Part shown: piece by piece, positions 56,509 to 64,000 of the stretch
Layout: every line of letters starts with the position of its first letter
How positions within the stretch are numbered: the stretch's first letter is position 1
Source of the DNA: Hydractinia symbiolongicarpus
Lineage: Eukaryota; Cnidaria; Hydrozoa; Anthoathecata; Hydractiniidae
DNA length: 64,000 nucleotides
Assembly (NCBI RefSeq): GCF_029227915.1
Contig: NC_079876.1
Span: 13,268,001-13,332,000 of the forward strand
Direction of reading: 5' to 3'
The notes under the pieces: generated by a model
What the model was told of the DNA's origin: nothing
What the model saw: the letters and a program-made list of their open reading frames with translations, nothing else
The model's database searches: none
Position numbers and translations under genes: made by a program

Positions 56509-56923
56509 TGTTGGGGCGGGTGCAACGCTTACTTCGACACACGTTAAAGATTTTTGCTAAACAAGATACAAAAATTATAGTATCCAAACAAACTAAAATT
56601 GACGTTAAAAATCGTTTAAATCCTACTGCGATCCTCCGACCCTCTAGTGTGCCGTGGGTGCAAGGAATCAAGAAACAGACGCAGGGACACAAACTAGAAT
56701 AAAATAAATAATCAATAAATATAACTTACTAGCTTGTTCGCGATTAGTCACTAAATATTCACACTTCCACTAAGTAAAACAAGAGTTCTACTGAACTCTA
56801 CTAAATCCACATTCAGATTCTATCATCACAGAAAGCTTCACACAGCTTGTTTAAATTTTAATTTCTGTGCAGACAAAAAACGCCTTTATAAGCAAAAACG
56901 CGCTGGGAACAAATAGCAGTTCA
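56509..56923 (-). repeat. 3' LTR of the BEL element
   Basis: On the minus strand it starts TGAACTGCTA and ends CCCCAACA. A purine-rich GGAAACGG, a candidate polypurine tract, lies just before it. Confidence 0.8.
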
Positions 56924-56973
56924 ACCGTTTCCAGTCGAAATCTTGTCACGGCTCCTCAGGTGGGGAATCGGAC

Positions 56974-57883
56974 TCAACAAGCAGTACAATCTTCGCTATC
57001 GCACGGACAACTTCTTCTACATTGACACGTGACTTGTCGAATATGATGGAACTTGTCTGGAAATACATCGGTTATTCGCGCCATCGGCCAAGAGTTTCGA
57101 GGTGCGTCAGGTACCATGAGCAGTACGATGTCTCCAACACCAAAATTCCTTCGGCTTTTCCACCATTTGGATTTCTCTTGCAACGTTGCATAAAATTCTT
57201 TTTGCCATCGACTCCAAAATTCGTTTGTGATATGCTGTATGCGTCGCCAACGACGTGTAATGTATACGTCAACAGCATCAAATGTTCCAGGCTCCATTGC
57301 TTGACGAAATCGGCATCAGACTTTCTGGATCACTCAAGGTGGTCACCGTCAATGGCCTTGAGTTGACAACAGCCTCAATTTCGCATAGCAGGGTGCGCAG
57401 ATTTTCATCGTTGATGCTGTCGCCATGGGTCTTCAAAAGATCTACCAATATAGATCTCACTGTGTAAATTTGCCGTTCCCAGACACCACCGAAATGACTA
57501 GCATAAGGTGGATTTCTTCGCCATTCAATTGCATCACAATCATTGTCATTGAGAAATGTATCAATTTTTTCACGATCCAATTCCTTAAAAGCACGCTTGA
57601 ATTCGTTATCAGCACCAACAAAATTCGTGCCGTTGTCACTTCTGATGGTTCCGACATTTCCACGACGTGCGATAAATCGTCGCAGAGCTTGGATAAAGGA
57701 GTCTGTTTCCAAGGAATTAGTCGATTCAAGATGAATTCCTCGGCAAGCCAAGCACGTGAATATGACACCATATCGTTTGACTTCTGAGCGTCTTTCCTTT
57801 ATCAAGATGGGGCCAAACAGATCAACTCCACAATAAGTAAACGGAGCAGCCTCGTTTACACGATCTTCTGGCAGAGGACTCAT
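56974..57883 (-). pseudogene. BEL integrase relic
   Basis: DDE core: YCGVDLFGPI (first Asp), GTIRSDNGTNFVGA (second Asp), YASHFGGVWERQI (Glu). After a shift near 57290 the C-terminal part shows RRWRRIQHITNEFWSRW and VGDIVLLMVPDAPRN, with a cysteine-rich end. It lies downstream of RNase H, as in BEL pol. Confidence 0.85.
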
Positions 57884-58170
57884 TTGTTGTACTCCAACTT
57901 TTCCTCTTTGGGTCCGACACTTTAATCACGCGTCAATGACAACTTCTGCAGGGAACCTTTTGTGGACCATTCATTTTGATTGCTGCTCAAAAACTTCTTG
58001 TAATCTTCAGCCAGGTAATGCTGCTGTAGAATTCGTATGAGAGACAATTCAGCTTTTTAATCTCATTTACAGTGACCAGAACAGGACCAGAGGCCGCGTC
58101 GGATCTCAGGGTCATTCTGTGTCTTTTTGAACCACCAGTCCTCAATTTCTCCACGAACAGCAGGACAAAG

Positions 58171-58841
58171 CTACAGACTCAACAACTTCTTCCAACTAGA
58201 ATATTTGTTTTCCAATCGGGTGATAAGTGACGTGAGTGAAGTGATAAGTGACGTAGCATGGACACTTTTTACAGCTTTTACTTCTGGATCATCATCCGCA
58301 ACTTGGTATTCACATTTTGGTACACTGTCCATCTTTTCCCACAAAAACTGAGGTCTGCTGAACCATCGTTGTGACTTCCTGATGTCTGTAGGCTTGAGTC
58401 CCCTTGACGCATAGTCAGCAGGATTTGAATTCGTCGATACATAGTGCCAATGATTTGGTTTCGTCATTCTTCGTATGTACGCAATACGATTAGGGACGAA
58501 CAATCTGAACCTTTTCGAGCTGTTCTTGATATACCCAAGGTCAACTTGACTGTCAGTCCAAAAAGATTTGCTGTCAACCTCGTACTCAAGCTGCTCTCTT
58601 CTAACCAAGTTTTTAACTGTAGCAGCCAACGCTGCAGCAACCAATGGTATGTGCAATGAATTTTGTCGTCTTCATTGACAATTCTAACATAGCTCACTTG
58701 TCCATACGCAATTTCACTTGCGTCAGCAAAATGGTGGAGACTGTTGACTGCTCCAAAATCAGCAGGTTTAAAACATCGGGGCACTGAAATTTGCTCCGAG
58801 AAGTGCAATGTTGACTGCCACTGTGTCCATTCCAAGTTCAC
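58171..58841 (-). pseudogene. BEL RNase H region relic
   Basis: HHFADASEIAYGQVSYVRI holds the RNase H Asp, followed in another frame by KSFWTDSQVDLGYI and FVPNRIAYIRR, the usual BEL arrangement. Two frames overlap, showing a shift near 58650. Confidence 0.8.
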
Positions 58842-59114
58842 TTCGGGTGGTATAGGATCATCCCATCAGAGATTTGACTGACACAATTTCTGCAAGATTT
58901 TTCTTCCAGTGACGAGGAATGGTGCAGCCAAGCCAAGATGATCGTAGATGGAACTGATGATTGATAACAACCCTCGTTTGGTTGCTGGTTGACTTTGGAG
59001 GTTGATCTTGAAGCCCATTGAATCATTTTCCACGCACCAGTGTACTCCAAGTGCACGATTAAACGGCAGATTCGTCATCGCAAGATCGCAATCTTTCACA
59101 CCCATTCTTCATTT

Positions 59115-60402
59115 TCAGGTATCTGCTGAAGTACTTCGACGCAATTGCTGGTGAACTTGGTGAGACGGAATCCTCCTTTTGAACTTCACAATTAATGCCA
59201 CAGCAGATTGAATGTTGGGTTTCGACTTCAGCAAGTCGTCAACATAGAAATTCCTTAGAAGCGTAAGAACAACCTCGTCCCCAAACTCTACCATCTTTTG
59301 CTGTTCGTCGTAATGCATAGTTGCTGCATGATGGAGAAGATGTACCACCAAAGATATGCACGCACATCTCATACGCCATCAAGGGAAGGTTGAAATCACC
59401 ATCTTGCCACCAAAGATATTGCAGATATCCACGTTGTTCTTCTGGTACCCTCACTTGGTAGAACATCGCCTTAATGTCTCCCATGAAGGCTATTTGCTCT
59501 TGGCGGAATCTCATCAGCACTCCCACCAGCTGGTTCGTCAAATCCGAACCAGACAACAACTCTTCGTTCAGCGAAGTGCCACCATACTTTGCGCTACAGT
59601 CAAAGACACCGCGTATCTTTTTCTTTGTGGGATTAAATACACCATGATGAGGAATGTACCACGACTTTCCATCTTCGTAAGATTTCTTCGCTGGCCTTGC
59701 ATATCCCTTGTTAAGCATGTCATTCATGAAAGCAGTATATTCTTTGTGGAAATTTGGATCTTTCATGAATCTGCGTTTTAAACTTTCTGCTCGTCGTCTG
59801 GCCATGGATTCGTTGTTGGGAAGTTTTGGATTGCCACGACGGAATGGTAAAGGGACTCATAATGGCCATTCTTCAATTTGACTTGACGCATCAATTCCAT
59901 GTATTGTAGATCTTCCTGAGACACCTCAAGATCATCATCCCTTGATGTGTCTGCAGTTTTGTGTGAAGTATAGGTTCGTTGCAGCATGTCATCAATACTT
60001 CGATCTTCCCATTGATGCATGAGGCAAAATTGATGAGCAGTAGGCTCTTTGTTGAGTGACGTCACGCTGATTTTTTTACACAATCTCGCTGTCGTTTGAA
60101 ACTTCAGCCATTGGTCCAACCACACACCAGCCAAGTTGGGATTTGAAGGCGTAAGGTCCTCCGTTTTGACTGGGGACGACCTTCTCTGGTTCCAAAGCAC
60201 AAGGACAATTTGCTCGTGTTAGCAAACCAATTCTTACGTCACGTTCTTCGCACAGTTGGTCCGCTACGTCGTTTAAATACGTCCACTGACATATCTTTGT
60301 TGGCGTCGGTATTTCTTCATTGCTTAGAGGGATGGAACCTTTGGAATAAGTTTTAGGCAATTTGATCCAATCATTGGTATTTTTGTTGGCACCTTTCACC
60401 AA
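59115..60402 (-). pseudogene. BEL reverse transcriptase relic
   Basis: YIPHHGVFNPTKKKIRGVFD, LLSGSDLTNQLVGVLMRFRQ and FMGDIKAMFYQVRV (first catalytic Asp) are followed, after a shift near 59370, by LLRNFYVDDLLKS (catalytic Asp pair). The upstream ORF (60402-60076) contains RIGLLTRANCP and LGWCVVGP, BEL-type linker between protease and RT. Confidence 0.85.
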
Positions 60403-60411
60403 GAGACCATT

Positions 60412-60900
60412 TTACAATGAAGATTTTTCCGTCTGTTCGCCAGTGAGTGTCTTTACCGTTATCTCACTCTCGGTACCCTTCAGTCCCAAGCAAGACAGGA
60501 GTTCTTTGTGGATGAAGGTACCTTGACTACAATTGTCAAGCAGCGCAAACGTTAAGATGTCGGCCATCGCATTTTTGTGTCGAAGGATTACTGGAATGAT
60601 GCACATACTGATGGATCTTTCTGATGAAGTTGAGGAACCAATGCTGCAATTTCGTGTAAACCAGTCGGGTGTTTCTCTTTGCATGTGGTGCATGTACGTT
60701 TGTTTTTACACGCACTTACGATGTGACCAGGGCCATAACATCCGAAACAAAGTCTTTTTCTCTAAGCCATCTGCATTTGTCTCTAATAGATCTCTCCATG
60801 TAGTCCTTGCATTTCTCGAGATCATGGTTCTTGTCACACGCAGGGCATTTGCTGATATTGGATGAGAAGGTTTTGACTGGTCTGGTCTTTCCAGATTCTT
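60412..60900 (-). pseudogene. BEL zinc knuckles and protease relic
   Basis: CPACDKNHDLEKC and, after a shift, CFGCYGPGHIVSAC are zinc-knuckle-like boxes. TFALLDNCSQGTFI is the aspartic-protease motif in its BEL form (LDNCS). Confidence 0.75.
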
Positions 60901-60931
60901 TGCCATTTCTCTGTCGTTAGTTTGAATGCTC

Positions 60932-62105
60932 TTAACGCATCTCTTGAAAACAACGGATCGGTCCACTGGTGGGAGGCTTCTGTATGCATCCCTTGATCAG
61001 CTCCTTCGCCTCTCCACGTGTGTACTTAATCCATCTTGTGAGTCGTACACGTGGATCTTTGATTTTCTTCTCAACCATCTCTTCAAATGTTGTTATGAAG
61101 TACTTAAATTCCAAAACGTTGCCATCGAAGATGTCCAAATCACCGTCGGAGCACCTTGCTGCAGCAACAAATCTCGCAATGCTGCCGCGAGATCTTGATC
61201 ACGCGTTGATTCATGCTTCCTCGAAAATGTTGATTGTAGTTCATCATCATCATGTTGCTGGAAGTTTGTAACATCTGGTTGATTGGCTGATACATTGCTT
61301 CTTCCAAGTGAATTGAAAACATCGCCAACGGCTCGTGATAAGCTAGGACTTGCGTCTTGATAGTTTTTGTCTCCAGCATGATGATGGTTATTCAGGTCCT
61401 TAGACACAAATGTTGCATTTTTGTAACGGCAAGTTTCTTCCTTAAACTTGTCGTAATTGCTGACGTCACCATGTTGGTTCGAGGTGAACGTCTTGTACGC
61501 AGCCATTTTTGCTTCTGACTTCGCAATTTTCTCTTGCAGCTGTGTTCTTGCCAAAGATGCTTGCTTTCAGCAACATTTTCTGCAACTCGAAGCTCAGCAA
61601 GCTTCGCCGCTTCATCAGCTATCTTTTCTTGTGTCGATCTTTTTGAAAATTGGCTGCTTGTCGCTCTACTTGAACGACTTCTTCTTGACAGTTGGCTTTC
61701 TGAGCGGCTTCTGGTCGAGGCACGCGAAGGAGAGACGTCGCGCTCCAGTTTCTGCTCAGCGTCGCGCAACCACTTGATACTTCTGGTCTTCAGAAGATAG
61801 ACCTCACCCTCTGCTCTATCCACCACTTGATCATCTAAAGCAGTTTCCTCGGGTGTCAGAGTGCGTCTGTACTGTTCGCTGAAATCTATGAATTCCTTCA
61901 TCAAGGAATCCAGTCTTGACAGCAACTCTCGAACTTTCGTTACATTTATGAAGCTTCTCATTGGCTCTTCGATGTTTGAAATCGTAGCCATGATGTCCAA
62001 ATTCAACTTCTGACGTTTTCGAAGATAGATACTTCCAAAGTATTCAGCGCCCTTGTACGTCACTTTCCGTCTACGTCCAGTGACGTCACCAGTCACATCT
62101 GGCAT
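60932..62105 (-). pseudogene. BEL gag relic
   Basis: It starts MPDVTGDVTGRRRKVTYKG at 62105, continues with a charged, Ser/Arg-rich coiled-coil-like region, then shifts frame near 61550 and again near 61135. It ends with FDGNVLEFKYFITTFEEMVE and RGEAKELIKGCIQ, the conserved BEL gag segment. Confidence 0.8.
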
Positions 62106-62146
62106 GCTTCACGACTTTTTCATTGTGTGCAAGGATCAAGCTACTT

Positions 62147-62608
62147 TGTTGGGGCGGGTGCAATCAATCAAGATACGCTTACTTCGACACACGTTGAAGA
62201 TTTTTGCTAAACAAGATACAAAAAATATAGTATCCAAACAAACTAAAATTGACATAAAAAATCGGTTATATCCTACTGCAATCCTCCGACCCTCTAGTGT
62301 GCCTCACTAGTGGGTGCAAGGGATCAAGAAACAGACGCAGGGACACAAACTAGAATAAAATAAATAATCAATAAATATAACTTACTAGCTTGTTCGCAAT
62401 TAGACACTAAACATTCACACTTCCACTAAGTAAAACAAGACACTTCCACTAAGTAAAACAAGAGTTCCACTGAACTCTACTAAATCCACATTCAGATTCT
62501 ATCATCACAGAAAGCTTCACACAGCTTGTTTAAATTTTAATTTCTGTGCAGAAACAGACAAAAAATGCCTTTATAAGCAAAAACGCACTGGGAACAATTA
62601 GCAGTTCA
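62147..62608 (-). repeat. 5' LTR of the BEL element
   Basis: It matches the 3' LTR over most of its length with several small insertions. The minus-strand end CCCCAACA is followed by the leader and gag start within 45 nt. Confidence 0.8.
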
Positions 62609-64000
62609 ACCGTGCGTTGTTCCCAAGACATATACACGACATAATATAAACTGATTAAAACGGCATTAACAGACGCTTCTACAAAATATAAAGTCGTAAA
62701 TGCGTTTTCACTTTTGTTTCTAAGTTTTTTTTAAGCATTCCTTGCCCTGTGAAACAATCTTTAATGTCTCGCACCTGGCGCCTAGAAATCCTACCATTTT
62801 GAATAAATTGAAAAACATTCCCAAATCTCTGATACTCCCGCATCGAGTTCCTACTGAATTCTGGATGTCCAGTGCTTCAGATAAATCCGTTGTAAGATTT
62901 CTACCATCTCACGCGACTCCATAAAGTATGCGTAGAAAATACATCGTTATTGCACCTTTACGTGTTGATGTGTTTAGATTGTGTTAAAAAGTTATAGGAC
63001 GCAGAAAAATAACATTTCCCGCATAATTGCAAAAACGCGCATATAGGCCGTCGCCTGAGACAGCTCTAATCGCATACCTCTCAAGCTTTTCAAAGGTGGT
63101 TTAGTTGACATGTAATACGAAAAATAAATACTCAACAAATGTGAATTTAAGGGTCTGCCGCAACGATGTGGCTATTTACTTCCCGCATATTATATTTAGA
63201 TTTAAGCATGAGCATGTAGCGTTTTTTGATGAAGATGAAATTCGTACGTGTTTTGCAAATTTTTTTTATAGATATAATAAAGAATACGCTACAATCTGCA
63301 ATCGCGGTCAATTTGAACAATGTTTTAATTTATGTGTAAATACAGTTTGTGAGTCGCTAATACATCATGTAGTAATTATCACGTGTCGCTTGTGCAAATT
63401 ATGTCTGTTTCTGTGCGGTCGGGCTGCAGGTATCACTGACTGTACGTATCGATACTAGGACCCTTACTCTTTCTTTACCAATTTTTCGTGGTATTTTCTT
63501 TCCAATGGTGAAATCCTCAGCAAGAAATAAAGTAACGATATTAAAGAGCAATGCATAATTGAATTAACAAGGAACCATTTAAATAGAAGAGGCTGTTAGT
63601 ATGAGAGCCGAACTCTGTGCAAGACTTTTTCCGCCTCTATATAATGGAAAAAGTGTAGTGAGATGCTTGAAACAGTGTGTTGTATTTTATATGGAAAAGG
63701 CTTCCCGTCGCCTTAGGTTAAGAGGGATCTCGCTAGCAGGATGGGATGAAATTTTTCGGGGAAACACTGACTTTAGTTGAAGTTTTGATAAGAGTAGAAT
63801 CCGACAATGGTCCTGTCCAACCTCTCATCTAAATAGCTCTATGATTTTCTAAACACCATCCCCATGGTAGTTGCTTTTCGGGGGGGGGGGGATGTGGCAG
63901 GATGATAGCTCTGGCGCCACAGTGAAAGGAGTTGAGGCACAGCAGAAGATTTTACTGAACAAGGTGGCAAATATCTTTATAAATTCTGTGTTAACAATAA
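62609..64000. other. Intergenic to window end
   Basis: It has a 117-codon open frame at 63105-63458 (plus) with no family I recognise; its context gives no splice or polyadenylation support. A run of 11 G lies near 63881. The last 400 bp are less AT-rich, but no exon can be defended. Confidence 0.4.

Larger units (their letters stand above)
56509..62608 (-). mobile_element. BEL/Pao LTR retrotransposon, full length but frameshifted
   Basis: Two related LTRs (56509-56923 and 62147-62608) bound an internal region with gag, aspartic protease, reverse transcriptase, RNase H and integrase in BEL order on the minus strand. The LTRs differ by small insertions (for example an added AATCAATCAAG and a CACTTCCACTAAGTAAAACA repeat in the right one) and by substitutions, so the copy is not young. 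Numerous frameshifts split every domain. Confidence 0.9.

Noticed and set aside
57022-57787. Several plus-strand ORFs across the BEL element
   Set aside because: They are shadows of the integrase and RT on the minus strand, with no family resemblance of their own.
63105-63458. 117-codon plus-strand ORF considered as a gene
   Set aside because: No recognisable domain, no splice or polyadenylation context; a chance frame is as likely.

Overview
The window is a piece of an animal nuclear genome. It is AT-rich, its coding sequence is split by short GT-AG introns, and much of it is mobile DNA. The genes (a STRA6-like receptor, an MTG1-type mitochondrial GTPase, an AlkB-like dioxygenase) and the transposon families point to an invertebrate metazoan. 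A cnidarian, probably a hydrozoan, is my best guess from family resemblance; no rRNA or mitochondrial marker is present to prove it.

Host genes. (1) A mitochondrial GTPase of the MTG1/YlqF family runs on the minus strand from 18178 to 4431. Thirteen small exons can be followed by splice sites, phase and conserved G motifs (NKID, a P-loop, DTPG). (2) A STRA6-like retinol transporter/receptor (20050-21834, minus) is a single long coding stretch broken by one in-frame TAA. (3) An AlkB-like 2-oxoglutarate/Fe(II) dioxygenase (48113-49847, minus) has three exons in perfect phase and an Arg/Gly-rich N-terminus.

Mobile DNA. A 5.9-kb P-element-like transposon (6095-12023) sits in an MTG1 intron, 7 nt from a splice acceptor. 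It carries a THAP/P-type transposase relic on the minus strand and a second, convergent gene relic on the plus strand, both inside one pair of inverted terminal repeats. It also holds a Penelope-like retroelement fragment with a hammerhead-like motif and a 762-bp tandem duplication. A Tigger/pogo element (33984-36743, TA target duplication) carries an intact antisense HIRAN-domain ORF inside its transposase intron. Two related inverted-repeat elements (26831-30333 and 49930-54373) have an 8-bp target duplication and head-to-head arrays of a 10-bp CTACTAC repeat around a unique core. Other mobile DNA: a nearly complete but frameshifted BEL/Pao LTR retrotransposon (56509-62608), a 5'-truncated LINE (31340-32743), a Tc1/mariner relic, a second GIY-YIG relic, a tRNA-derived SINE, and several non-autonomous Helitrons with the 3' hairpin plus CTAG end.

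Layout. 1-4.4 kb: AT-rich, repeats, a LINE tail. 4.4-18.2 kb: MTG1 with the P-like insertion and a 1-kb minisatellite in its introns. 20.0-21.8 kb: STRA6-like gene. 22.1-25.2 kb: possible long Helitron. 26.8-30.3 kb: inverted-repeat element 1. 31-37.3 kb: LINE, Tigger, SINE. 39.6-44 kb: Helitron ends, mariner and GIY-YIG relics. 44-48 kb: nearly empty. 48.1-49.8 kb: AlkB-like gene, with inverted-repeat element 2 beginning 83 bases upstream of its ATG. 56.5-62.6 kb: BEL element. The remainder is intergenic. Almost all transposon proteins are broken; the HIRAN-domain ORF is the exception.
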